In this document: positions 7,570 through 16,966 of the stretch, piece after piece
Layout: each line of letters starts with the position of its first letter
Position numbering within the stretch: position 1 is the first letter of the stretch
IMG/VR virus record: IMGVR_UViG_3300023109_000164
Location: 1-22,051 of that record
Reading direction: 5' to 3' (one strand)
Source: a virus
DNA: 22,051 bases
Made by a program: the position numbers and the translations under genes
The notes under the pieces: generated by a model
Seen by the model: the letters and a program-made list of their open reading frames with translations, nothing else
Database searches by the model: none
Told to the model about the DNA's origin: nothing

Positions 7570-7577
7570 GGGGAGAG
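7570..7577 (+). promoter_or_regulatory. Ribosome site that supports a GTG start
   Basis: GGGGAGAG lies just upstream of GTG 7584 (GGAG ends 8 bases before it). The first in-frame ATG is far downstream, at about base 8097. The N-terminus read from GTG (MANDKQFIVKNGLLTQENV) looks like other fibre starts, so GTG is preferred. Confidence 0.75.
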
Positions 7578-7583
7578 TGAACC

Positions 7584-10500
7584 GTGGCGAACGATAAACA
7601 GTTTATAGTCAAGAATGGACTCTTGACACAAGAAAATGTTGTTATTGGATCTACTACCGACACTGGAGAAAAGCTTCAGGTAACAGGTACTACGAAAGCC
7701 ACCGGGCAAGTTGAAATTACTCAAGCCACAGCATCTCCTAGTTTAACCGTAAAAAATACTAATAATACTCTCTACGACCAATTCATAGAATTTGAAGGTA
7801 GAACATCATCGCTTGTCTTACGTGACATTGGTGATGGAGATTATGGTTGGTATAATACAAGCGGCGCAACTGAAATTAAATTTAATAATAATGCCGGAAA
7901 CGGATTAGAGTTTTATGTTGGTAACAATAGCAAATTCCAACTTACAACAACTCAAGCAGATTTTAAAGTTGACCCAACAGTTAACGGCAGTACTATATGG
8001 TACGCTGACAATGACGGCACAGGATCAGGATTAGACGCAGACCTCCTAGATGGAGTTGAAGGCGCAAGTTTTGTAAGATCTGACGAAGATGATACAATGT
8101 CAGGCAGTTACGTTATTACTGGTAACTTGACAGTTCAAGGCACAACAACCACAGTTAATTCTGAAACAGTTTTAATTGCTGATAACTTACTTACACTCAA
8201 CAGCAATTTCACATCAGGTACACCAACGGAAAATGCTGGTTGGGAAGTTCTTCGTGGTAATTTAAATTCATCATCTTTGCAATGGGATGAAACAAACGAT
8301 TGGTTTAAACTAATTTCTGCAGGTACAGACTTAGGTCGTATTATTACAACTGCGGATGAAGGTTCAGGCAACGGTTTTGACGCTGATACAGTTGACGGTT
8401 TAGAGGCTGAGCAATTCTTGAGAGCAGATGCAGACGATACTGCAACTGGTAATATTACAATTGAGCAAGTTCTTACAATTGGTAATGACTCAGGGCCTGC
8501 ACGGATTAATTTTGATGGCAATGGAACAAATAGATCTATTTACAGCACAGCTGGAAATATTGGTTTTACAAACAATTCTTTATCTTGGTCAGCATATTCA
8601 GATACGTCGGATAACTGGAGGGTAACTAACGATATCTATGCAAAGCGTTTCCTTGACTCCGACGATAATACATTTTTAGTAGATCCTGCATCAACTTCTA
8701 AAGTTAATAATATTGAACTGGATGGAAACCTTAGTGGTACTGGCGGCAACACTAACGATTATATTACTTTTGCTAGCAGCACAGTACAAACTCATATTGA
8801 CAACATTGTAAGATGGACTGTTGGTTTAACTGAAAACGTATCAGACGTTATAATTAAAGCTCCTGCATACTATGACTCAAACGATATAACCTATTTCTTA
8901 GATCCTGCTGGTGACTCAGAATTAAAAACAATCCTACTTGATGATTACATTATTCATAGAGGTGACACTGATACTTATATGGGGTTTGATGCTGCAGACG
9001 CAATGACATTTGTGACAGGCGGAACAGAAAGATTTAACCTTGATAACGATAGCGCTGATTTTTCTGTAAATGTATATGCTCCAAAATTTATCGACTCAAA
9101 TAACAATACTTATTTCTTAGATCCTGGTGCAACATCAGGCCCGTCTCTTGTTGTCAGCCAACAAATTCAAGGCGATGACGGCACAGCCGGTATCCCAGGT
9201 TATGGTTTTGAGGCAGGCACAAGTACTGGTATGTACAGATCTAGTGCTGATGTTCTTGCATTTACTCAAGGCGGTGTAAATCGCTTCTTCGTAGGATATT
9301 CAGGTGGCGCTGCTAACTGGTCATTGCTTGATATGAGAGCTCCTAGATTTGTTGACTCTGATAATACGGCTTATTATGCAGATCCTGCGTCTGACTCTCA
9401 AATGAATACTATTGACATTGATGATTACGTTCGTCATCGTGGTGATATTACAACTTATATTGGTTTCCCAACTAACGGACAAATATCAACATTTACTAAT
9501 GGCGCTGAAAGAATGCGCACAACCGATACTCTTACGTATTTTGACCAAAATGTAAGTATCGGTACAACAAGCAATGCCTATACATTAGACGTATATCATG
9601 CTACTCTTGATACGGTTGCGCGCTTTAAGAGTGGCGATAACAGAGCGTCCATTGCAGTATCGGATGATGATACAACCGCATATGTTTTAGCAGAAAATTC
9701 ACTTGCCCACTTTGGTATGACATCGTTTATTGATGAAGCCAATTTAGTTATTAACGCAGATGGTAATGTTGGGATTGGTACTGTAACACCAAACGAAGCA
9801 AATCTTAATCTTAGCACAAGATCGGCCGCAACAAACAATCCATTTGCTTCAGGTAATAAACTGTTATCATTGCAAGATAACGATACTGAAAAATCATATT
9901 GGGCCTTAGACAATTCAAGTAATGTCTGGATTATTGGAAACGGTGAATACTTATTTTCAACAACAGGCGCAAACATTGGTGTTACAATAGATGCAGGTAA
10001 CGGTGAACTTGTTATTGGCGACCAAAGCGGTACTTATTCAACAATGGATGGTGCTTACGAAGGAGTTTCAATTGCGGCGACACCTTCGCCATCTGCAAAC
10101 AAACTCCATGTAAATGGTTCAGTTCAATTAAATTCACAAACCGACGTATTTGCAATTAGCGCAGCTGATAGTGGTAATGCTAATATCAACGCAGCCACAT
10201 TCTTAGGTGTTAATGAATTAGGATTTTCTGCTGGTGGTGGCTTCTTTATGGATGACACTACCACGATTAAAACTCGTGGGAATAAAAATATACAAACCAC
10301 AGGCGATATGTACGCAGGACGTTTTTACGATGACGATGATAATAATTACTATGTAGATCCAGCCGGCGATTCTCAATTAAATACTATTGATATTGATGAT
10401 TACATCAGACACCGTGGAGATACAAATACTTATATTGGATTTGAAGCTGACGATACATTTAGAATTTGGACTGGTGGAACGCAAAGATTTAACATTGATA

Positions 10501-13500
10501 ATAACTCTGCTGATTTTGCTGTTAACGTATATGCTCCAATATATTTTGATTCTAATAACAATACTTATTACGGCGATTTTGGTAATACTGATGTTTCAAT
10601 CAAAATGGCAGGAGAAATACTTGGTGGAAATGGCGCACTTGCTACTCCAACATATGCGTTTAACAGTCAAGCAAACAGCGGCATGTACAAGTATGCTACA
10701 AACGTATTAGGATTTGCTGCAAACGGCAACGATGAGTTTAGAGTATACAGCGACCATACATTATCAGTGGGTTCCTCGAGAGCACCTATCTTTTACGATA
10801 GTGATAACACGGCGTATTATACCAACCCAGCCAGTACATCTTACTTGTATAACGCATATATTAAAGGTGGCCATGATGATACCAGATTACAGCTTTGGTA
10901 TCCAAGTAGCACAGCTGCAAACGAAGCATTCTTAACTTTATGGGCGTCCGAGCCAGGACTTACTTATCATGGTGCAGGTATAGGCTCAAACATTGACTTT
11001 AATGGTCAGTATTATGGACGTGAAACTGCAGGTCAACCGTATGGTGTTTATTTAAGATTTAGACCAGATATAGGTGAGGCATCTCTCAACACTACAATTG
11101 GTACTCCTGATACGGCTGGCGCAGCGCAGATAAAACATTTTTATGTTCAAGCATCCGGTGACGCATTTGCACGAGTATCATACAGGGCACCAATTTTCTA
11201 TGACTCAAACAATACCGCATTTTATACAGACCCAGCAAGTACCTCAATTCATAATGTTCAAAGAGCTCAGCAATTTCAAGTTGACAGCGCAACATATACA
11301 ATTGATGGCGTAACTGGCGATTACGGATCTATTAAAGTTTCGGGAGATACTAATGCTTATGCAGGATACGCAATCAATGACGATTGGGTATTCATGGCTA
11401 ATGGCAGCTCTAGCATGGGTCTTTATAACGATACCCGCAATGAATGGGTTTTAGAGGCAACTGATAATAGTTGGACAAGATTGTATGCAAACGGCGTTCA
11501 TCAAATTGGCGCTGAAAATGGTTACGGTTATGCCCCTAATCAAATGCGCGCTCCAATCTTTTATGACTCAGATAACACTGGATTCTTTGCCAACTTTGCG
11601 GCTGGAAATACTTCCACCGCGATTAGCGTTAATGGTCAAATAAGCAGATCAGGTTTTGCAACTGGCGATGTTACAACCAACAAATATCTTGTAGCTGAAG
11701 ATCGTAACCATTGGATTTGGACTCCTACAAATAACTGGGGTATTTTCTGGGCAACAACAACATCATCACTTGCTCATTTTGGTTCTGCTAATCCAAACGA
11801 AATTACATTCGTAGGTAATGGAGATATTAAGGCATCTATTGATTTAGATAGCGGTAACTTCTACGCCAAAGGTGAAGGTACATTCTCAAATATCAGAATT
11901 AGTGGTGGTAACGAAGATCTTCCACTTCTCAAATCATATGGCTCAGGTCTTGCTGATACAGTTCTATTTGATGGAACAATGTATTGGGAAAAACGAGTTA
12001 TTCAGGCTATGCAAGGTACTGAAGACAGTGCAACAACTAATACGGCGGACTTTGTTAAATCAGGTATTGCGCCAGTTGCATCAAGCTATATAATCAGAAC
12101 AAACGGCTATCGTACATTTGTATCTGACTATATCGAAGTTGAACCTGGTGAAGAACTTTACGGTGAAATTGCTGCAAGATATGTATCAGGCAGTGGATCT
12201 ACATTGTATTTTGGTATTGAGCGTTTTGATAAAAACAAAGTGCCAATTGCCGCTAATACTGGCACAACGTATTTCGTTGCAAGTAATGCTAACGTTAGCT
12301 CAACAAGTTGGACAACCTATTCAGGTCATACAACAATTCCAACAACTCATACGCCATTCAGCGGATCTGATGGGGAAGGCGTTAAATACGTTCGTATTCG
12401 CCTATTGATGAACTATCAAACAACTGGTGCTCTTCGTGAATTTGGTCCTCCAATTCTAAAAAGAACTCAAGTTCATAGCAGACTTCGTAGCTCAAATATT
12501 TATGCTCCGATTTTCTATGATAGCGATGATAACAATTATTATTTAGATCCTGCTTCAACATCTAAGTTGAACCAAGTAGACGCAAGTAACTTTAGAGATA
12601 GAGATAACACTGCTTACTTTATGAACCCTGCCTCGGGTGGTAAGGTTGCAGGTTCTTGGGATTGGACAAACGGTTCAATTGAAAATCTAAACAATCTTTC
12701 ATTCAATGATCCAGGTCCTCAAGAAGGTATTCGTTGGAAATCTGGTAACGAATGGAAGATTTACGAATCGCCAAACGATCTAACTACAAACGCAGGCGGT
12801 AACCTGCAGTTTACTTCAGGAACTGGTGCTGGCACAATGCGCATGCGCGTTGAGAGCGACGGAGATGTTTTTGCTGGAAACAACATGTATGCCGCGGCGT
12901 TTATTGACACAAACAATACTAGCTTTTCTGCAAATCCTGCAGGTACTTCTGTATTCAGTAAACTTCACATCGGCTCGACGTCAAACTTAGGTGATGGTAC
13001 TGACCCAGATATTTCAACCAGTATAATGCAAGCAACATCCAAAGTTGTAACACCAAAACTTGTGTTTTTAAACGATAGCGCTGGAGATGACAATTATATT
13101 CAGCATAGCGACACCAACAGCGCGCACACTGCAGCAGGACAGCAAATGGGCGCATGGTTTGAATTTGTTGGCGATAAGCTTGGTGCAACTACTTCAAACT
13201 CAGCTGGTCTTGTTGCATCAGGACTTAAGTCAAGATATGGGCAATTCGAAAACCGACTTGATGCTGCAATTATGTACGACTATAATAACACAGGTTATTA
13301 TGTAGATGCTGCTTCGACATCACGTCTAAATACACTACGCACAAACAGGCTGTATCCTGCTTACGATAATAACAGTGGTGTATACATTGATTACCCAACT
13401 GGCGATTATGGATCCATCCAAGTAAACGGTAACGGTAAAGGTAACTACGAAGGTTACTCCATTAATGGTCGATATGTCTTCATGTCTTCAGACGCAAATA

Positions 13501-16500
13501 ATGTTGGTATTTACAACGATCAAGACAACGAATGGATGATATATGGTGCAAGAAACGCGGGCGTTGACTTATATTATAACGGTAGTGTTCAGCTTGAAAC
13601 TGAAAACGGATATGCATTGGCAAGAAGCCAAATGCGATCGCCAATATTCTATGACTCAAACAATACTGCATACTATGGCAATTTTGCTAGCACGTCAAAC
13701 TTAAATGTCTTACAAACTAATAGCATAACAAACTCTGGCGTGGCCACTATGAACGGTCTTTTGTATATTGACAACGTGATGGATTATGACCAGACTGCAA
13801 TAACAGGTTTAACAAACGCGCCAATTTCAACAAGAAACCGTGATACAAGCGTAGGTGGAACAAACCGGTACTTGCCACTTATACATACAACTGCTTTGTA
13901 TAGCTCAGGTTATAGAACTCATATGAACATGGGTCTTTATAAAGTTGCAAGCGGCTGGGGTGATAATAACACCGGGTTTTATGTTGCATTAGGTGGTAAT
14001 GACTCTTATCCAACAAAACATTGGAAACTAACATACGGTCACCTTCTTTATAACTCAGACGGATATGTATCACAAACCGGTTCATTCCGTGCACCGATAT
14101 TCTATGACTCAGATAATACAGGTTATTACGGTAACTTTGCATCAACTTCACGTATGAACGTGAACCGTGTTAACGAGACAGAATACTGGGCAGGCGGACA
14201 AGCACATTTCTATACTGCAGACGGTAATCTTCGTGGTTATATTCAAGCTACTGAGCTCGACGATGGGCATTTAAAAATTGCTACTTCAGGCGGGGAAGAT
14301 ATCAAGTTCCTTGATGGTGGATTAGATGGTCAATGGAATATGATTATTCGCGGTGATGGCGATGCCTTGACAAATAGAAACCATTATGCTCAGGCATTCT
14401 ATGATCGTAACGACACGGCTCGCTATTTAAATCCAAATGGTACTTCTGAATTGGGTACAGTACGTGCTGATCGCTTTGATATGCGTGATCGTGGAGATTT
14501 TATTACTTTCTATGGTGATGATAGTACAAACCACGGCATTGCATCTCGCAATAACGCCGGTACCGCATCTGACGATCTTCGTATTAACACATACGGAAGT
14601 ATATTTATTAACTTAGATTCAAACGAAAACAATTCAAACTCTGCTGATTTTAGAATTGGCCGCCATGGCGGATCAACGAGCTCTATCGACGAACTGGGTT
14701 TATTTGATGTTTATGGCGACTCATTATATGTTTACTCTGCGTATAGTTTCCGTTCTCCAATCTTTTATGACTCAAACAACACTGCGTATTATGGTAACTT
14801 TGCCAGCACATCTGTAATGAATGTGCTTGACGTTCGTGGTGAAGTATATAATGATGGTTGGTTCCGTAACGATACAGGTGGCCGCGGTCTTTATAGTACA
14901 GCTCACGCAATGCATTGGTATGCAACCGATGATAACTATTGGGATCTTGCTCATAACGACGATAATGCGTCAATTGGTATTCGATTAAGAGGTACTTATG
15001 ACGGCACAATTCGCGGTTATCTTTATGGCGAGTCTGATAACGACTTTGGTCTATTAGGGTCTACTGGTAGCTGGCGATTAAGAATTGTTGCTAACGACTG
15101 GGTTGATATTGCGGGATCTAGCGCAAGAGCTAAGATATTCTATGATCGTGATAACACAGGTTACTACTTCGATGGTGCTTCAACTTCACGTTCAAACTAC
15201 CATAGAATTAACAACCTTTATGACTCGCAAGAACGTAGATATACTGCTCCAAACGGTGGTACATATACTACAACAACGAGCTCTGTAACTGGTGCAATTC
15301 GTATTAGAATGCCAACCAACAGATTTAAATCTAATACAATGTTGAAGTTCAAAGTTTCTGTTTATGAATACTCAACAGGTAGAACACATGAATTTTTGAT
15401 CTCTGGCTATAACAACAACAACACTAGCCAAACATGGTACAACGAAGCTGCAACTCAGTTAACAGACGATAACCGCCAAGCGTTTACCGTTCGTTGGGGT
15501 GGTAACGGAACTGATAACATTGTTTGGATTGGTGAAACAAATACTACTTGGTCTTATCCGCAGGTTCACGTTCAGTGGGTTGACGTTGGTTATTCTGGTT
15601 ACTCAACAAACTGGGGTCAAGATTGGATCGTTGATTTTGTAACATCGTTCAACACAATAACAAGAACAAGAACCGCATCATTAGTTTATACTCTGAATAA
15701 CAGAGATAACTGGCAATACGATCTTCGTGGTACATTGTTTTATGATAACAATAACACTGGTTATTACTGTGATCCTGCTTCTACATCAAACTTTAACTTA
15801 GTATTAGCAAATCGTCTTCGTCTTGATGACGGAGGTGTTAACGGGCATATTTACACCGATGATACGTATTTAGATATTGCATACGGCGACACGGGCGCCG
15901 GCGGTATTCGCCTATACGATAGCGAAGATGTACTTCAAGGTTATTGGTACGCTAACGGGTCAGGTGAGCATGGCTTCTTAGATAATGACGGAAACTGGGC
16001 AGTTCGAGTTCGGACTGGAACCAATTCTATGCTGTTCTATACTGATGACAATAACGAATTCCAAATCCACACTACTTATACAAATTCTCCTGGATCTTCA
16101 AGAGCGCCAATATTCTATGATAGCAATGATACGGGTTATTTTACAAACCCCAATGGCACATCTCAAATGGATAGGATTTCAAAATTAGAGCGTTTAACAT
16201 TTGACAGTGGCCCATACATTGCTGATGCTGGCAACGATAATAGGTTGAATTTCTATTGTAGTGATAGTGACAACGGCAGTTTCTATTTTACAGAATCAGG
16301 CGGACAAGGTGGTAGAATTTATGCGGATGATGATGGTTCTATTTTTGCATTGTATCATGACAACGGCGAAGCAATTCTTTACGCTGACCAAGATTATATT
16401 ACCTACATTTATTACAACGGTACTTGGGAAGGTCGTACAAGATCTTCTTACTTTGAAGCTCGGGGCTCGTTCCGCGGTCCACTTTTCTATGACCAAAACA

Positions 16501-16937
16501 ATACATTTTATTACACCAACCCAGCAAGCACTTCACGTATGAATGCAATTAGCGCATACGGTGAAATTCGCTCAGATGAAAACATTATTGCTTACTACGA
16601 TTATTCTGATATTCGTTGGAAGGAAAATGTTAAAATTATTGATAATGCCGTAGATAAAGTTAAGCAACTCGATGGTATTACATATAACTATATTGACCGT
16701 GAAGGTGAATATACTGGTGTAATTGCGCAACAAGTTGAAAAAGTTCTTCCTGGTGTCGTATATGATACCGAAGATATGAAAACTGGTAAAGAACGTAAAG
16801 GTGTTCGTTACGGTAATATGGTAGGCCTATTGATTGAAGCTACAAAAGAGCAGCAAGAAACAATAGAAAAACAACAAGAAGAGATTGACAAACTAAAAGA
16901 AATGGTATATAATCTAATGGAAAAGTTAGATAAATAA
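7584..16937 (+). CDS. Giant modular tail fibre with C-terminal S74 chaperone (3117 aa)
   Basis: An uninterrupted 9.35-kb frame. The N-terminal region has 'LDADLLDG' and 'FDADTVDG' modules and a 'VLIADNLLTLNSN' module. From about residue 353 to 2984 an 'APIFYDSxNTxYYxxPASTS' motif recurs about 21 times at irregular spacing. Larger units between these also repeat: 'DDYxxHRGDxxTYxGF' three times, 'GMYxxxxxVLxF' twice, a ~97-residue 'TGDYGSI...NEW...ENGY' unit twice, and 'GLLGSTGSW / GFLDNDGNW' twice. Two non-repeat domains stand out, at about 1503-1633 and 2553-2713. The C-terminus is an S74 chaperone: SDIRWKEN (Ser3008, Asp3009, Lys3013), GVIAQQVEKVLPGVV, VRYGNMVGLLIEATKEQ, then a coiled coil to the end. 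Predicted self-cleavage would leave a ~3008-aa fibre. It is very probably a trimeric host-recognition fibre. It is much longer than T4 gp37 (about 1000 aa). Confidence 0.9.
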   Translation: MANDKQFIVKNGLLTQENVVIGSTTDTGEKLQVTGTTKATGQVEITQATASPSLTVKNTNNTLYDQFIEFEGRTSSLVLRDIGDGDYGWYNTSGATEIKFNNNAGNGLEFYVGNNSKFQLTTTQADFKVDPTVNGSTIWYADNDGTGSGLDADLLDGVEGASFVRSDEDDTMSGSYVITGNLTVQGTTTTVNSETVLIADNLLTLNSNFTSGTPTENAGWEVLRGNLNSSSLQWDETNDWFKLISAGTDLGRIITTADEGSGNGFDADTVDGLEAEQFLRADADDTATGNITIEQVLTIGNDSGPARINFDGNGTNRSIYSTAGNIGFTNNSLSWSAYSDTSDNWRVTNDIYAKRFLDSDDNTFLVDPASTSKVNNIELDGNLSGTGGNTNDYITFASSTVQTHIDNIVRWTVGLTENVSDVIIKAPAYYDSNDITYFLDPAGDSELKTILLDDYIIHRGDTDTYMGFDAADAMTFVTGGTERFNLDNDSADFSVNVYAPKFIDSNNNTYFLDPGATSGPSLVVSQQIQGDDGTAGIPGYGFEAGTSTGMYRSSADVLAFTQGGVNRFFVGYSGGAANWSLLDMRAPRFVDSDNTAYYADPASDSQMNTIDIDDYVRHRGDITTYIGFPTNGQISTFTNGAERMRTTDTLTYFDQNVSIGTTSNAYTLDVYHATLDTVARFKSGDNRASIAVSDDDTTAYVLAENSLAHFGMTSFIDEANLVINADGNVGIGTVTPNEANLNLSTRSAATNNPFASGNKLLSLQDNDTEKSYWALDNSSNVWIIGNGEYLFSTTGANIGVTIDAGNGELVIGDQSGTYSTMDGAYEGVSIAATPSPSANKLHVNGSVQLNSQTDVFAISAADSGNANINAATFLGVNELGFSAGGGFFMDDTTTIKTRGNKNIQTTGDMYAGRFYDDDDNNYYVDPAGDSQLNTIDIDDYIRHRGDTNTYIGFEADDTFRIWTGGTQRFNIDNNSADFAVNVYAPIYFDSNNNTYYGDFGNTDVSIKMAGEILGGNGALATPTYAFNSQANSGMYKYATNVLGFAANGNDEFRVYSDHTLSVGSSRAPIFYDSDNTAYYTNPASTSYLYNAYIKGGHDDTRLQLWYPSSTAANEAFLTLWASEPGLTYHGAGIGSNIDFNGQYYGRETAGQPYGVYLRFRPDIGEASLNTTIGTPDTAGAAQIKHFYVQASGDAFARVSYRAPIFYDSNNTAFYTDPASTSIHNVQRAQQFQVDSATYTIDGVTGDYGSIKVSGDTNAYAGYAINDDWVFMANGSSSMGLYNDTRNEWVLEATDNSWTRLYANGVHQIGAENGYGYAPNQMRAPIFYDSDNTGFFANFAAGNTSTAISVNGQISRSGFATGDVTTNKYLVAEDRNHWIWTPTNNWGIFWATTTSSLAHFGSANPNEITFVGNGDIKASIDLDSGNFYAKGEGTFSNIRISGGNEDLPLLKSYGSGLADTVLFDGTMYWEKRVIQAMQGTEDSATTNTADFVKSGIAPVASSYIIRTNGYRTFVSDYIEVEPGEELYGEIAARYVSGSGSTLYFGIERFDKNKVPIAANTGTTYFVASNANVSSTSWTTYSGHTTIPTTHTPFSGSDGEGVKYVRIRLLMNYQTTGALREFGPPILKRTQVHSRLRSSNIYAPIFYDSDDNNYYLDPASTSKLNQVDASNFRDRDNTAYFMNPASGGKVAGSWDWTNGSIENLNNLSFNDPGPQEGIRWKSGNEWKIYESPNDLTTNAGGNLQFTSGTGAGTMRMRVESDGDVFAGNNMYAAAFIDTNNTSFSANPAGTSVFSKLHIGSTSNLGDGTDPDISTSIMQATSKVVTPKLVFLNDSAGDDNYIQHSDTNSAHTAAGQQMGAWFEFVGDKLGATTSNSAGLVASGLKSRYGQFENRLDAAIMYDYNNTGYYVDAASTSRLNTLRTNRLYPAYDNNSGVYIDYPTGDYGSIQVNGNGKGNYEGYSINGRYVFMSSDANNVGIYNDQDNEWMIYGARNAGVDLYYNGSVQLETENGYALARSQMRSPIFYDSNNTAYYGNFASTSNLNVLQTNSITNSGVATMNGLLYIDNVMDYDQTAITGLTNAPISTRNRDTSVGGTNRYLPLIHTTALYSSGYRTHMNMGLYKVASGWGDNNTGFYVALGGNDSYPTKHWKLTYGHLLYNSDGYVSQTGSFRAPIFYDSDNTGYYGNFASTSRMNVNRVNETEYWAGGQAHFYTADGNLRGYIQATELDDGHLKIATSGGEDIKFLDGGLDGQWNMIIRGDGDALTNRNHYAQAFYDRNDTARYLNPNGTSELGTVRADRFDMRDRGDFITFYGDDSTNHGIASRNNAGTASDDLRINTYGSIFINLDSNENNSNSADFRIGRHGGSTSSIDELGLFDVYGDSLYVYSAYSFRSPIFYDSNNTAYYGNFASTSVMNVLDVRGEVYNDGWFRNDTGGRGLYSTAHAMHWYATDDNYWDLAHNDDNASIGIRLRGTYDGTIRGYLYGESDNDFGLLGSTGSWRLRIVANDWVDIAGSSARAKIFYDRDNTGYYFDGASTSRSNYHRINNLYDSQERRYTAPNGGTYTTTTSSVTGAIRIRMPTNRFKSNTMLKFKVSVYEYSTGRTHEFLISGYNNNNTSQTWYNEAATQLTDDNRQAFTVRWGGNGTDNIVWIGETNTTWSYPQVHVQWVDVGYSGYSTNWGQDWIVDFVTSFNTITRTRTASLVYTLNNRDNWQYDLRGTLFYDNNNTGYYCDPASTSNFNLVLANRLRLDDGGVNGHIYTDDTYLDIAYGDTGAGGIRLYDSEDVLQGYWYANGSGEHGFLDNDGNWAVRVRTGTNSMLFYTDDNNEFQIHTTYTNSPGSSRAPIFYDSNDTGYFTNPNGTSQMDRISKLERLTFDSGPYIADAGNDNRLNFYCSDSDNGSFYFTESGGQGGRIYADDDGSIFALYHDNGEAILYADQDYITYIYYNGTWEGRTRSSYFEARGSFRGPLFYDQNNTFYYTNPASTSRMNAISAYGEIRSDENIIAYYDYSDIRWKENVKIIDNAVDKVKQLDGITYNYIDREGEYTGVIAQQVEKVLPGVVYDTEDMKTGKERKGVRYGNMVGLLIEATKEQQETIEKQQEEIDKLKEMVYNLMEKLDK
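11313..11600 (+). repeat. ~97-aa fibre unit, copy 1
   Basis: Encodes residues 1244-1339: TGDYGSIKVSG, GYAINDDWVFM, GLYNDTRNEW, ENGYGY, ending in an FYDSDNTGFF motif. It is homologous to 13398-13688. Confidence 0.85.
13398..13688 (+). repeat. ~97-aa fibre unit, copy 2
   Basis: Encodes residues 1939-2035: TGDYGSIQVNG, GYSINGRYVFM, GIYNDQDNEW, ENGYAL, ending in an FYDSNNTAYY motif. It is one residue longer than copy 1. Confidence 0.85.
16605..16610 (+). other. Predicted S74 self-cleavage site of the giant fibre
   Basis: Ser3008 (16605-16607) and Asp3009 (16608-16610) lie in SDIRWKEN, with Lys3013 five residues after Ser as in the endosialidase-type Ser-Lys dyad. Cleavage would release the ~109-residue chaperone. 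Prediction from family only. Confidence 0.65.
16929..16936 (+). promoter_or_regulatory. Late-promoter-like GATAAATA
   Basis: One base from TATAAATA. It overlaps the last two codons and stop (16935-16937) of the giant fibre and sits 31 bases before the next ATG. It could start a late transcript for the two small paralogues. It could equally be chance from an Asp-Lys-stop ending. Confidence 0.5.
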
Positions 16938-16966
16938 ACTTATAATTAACAACGGAGAAAAATAAA

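Larger units (their letters stand above)
8640..16535 (+). repeat. ~21-copy 'FYDSxNTxYY-PASTS' motif array in the giant fibre
   Basis: By eye, motif copies start near 8640, 8859, 9083, 9336, 10313, 10530, 10779, 11185, 11548, 12503, 12594, 12889, 13261, 13634, 14090, 14390, 14751, 15126, 15726, 16102 and 16470. The core is Y/R-A-P-x-F-Y-D-S-x-N-T-x-Y-Y-x-x-P-A-S-T-S. Spacing runs from about 90 to over 900 bases. Copies share residues but differ at many third codon positions, which suggests old duplications kept by selection on the protein. Confidence 0.88.

Noticed and set aside
8135-8521. 128-codon open frame on the - strand inside the giant fibre
   Set aside because: Shadow of the biased codon use in the fibre gene. 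Composition (Ser/Val/Pro-rich) reflects the complement of Asp/Asn/Thr codons and no domain is recognisable.
9596-9976. 126-codon open frame on the - strand inside the giant fibre
   Set aside because: Same reason: antisense to a well-supported repeat gene, no promoter or ribosome site of its own.
12118-12408. 96-codon + strand frame overlapping the giant fibre
   Set aside because: Out-of-frame shadow of a coding region with intact fibre motifs. No ribosome site and low-complexity composition.
8640-16535. Possible recent tandem DNA repeat array or assembly artefact
   Set aside because: Copies differ at many synonymous sites and are irregularly spaced, so they are old coding repeats. The frame stays open throughout.
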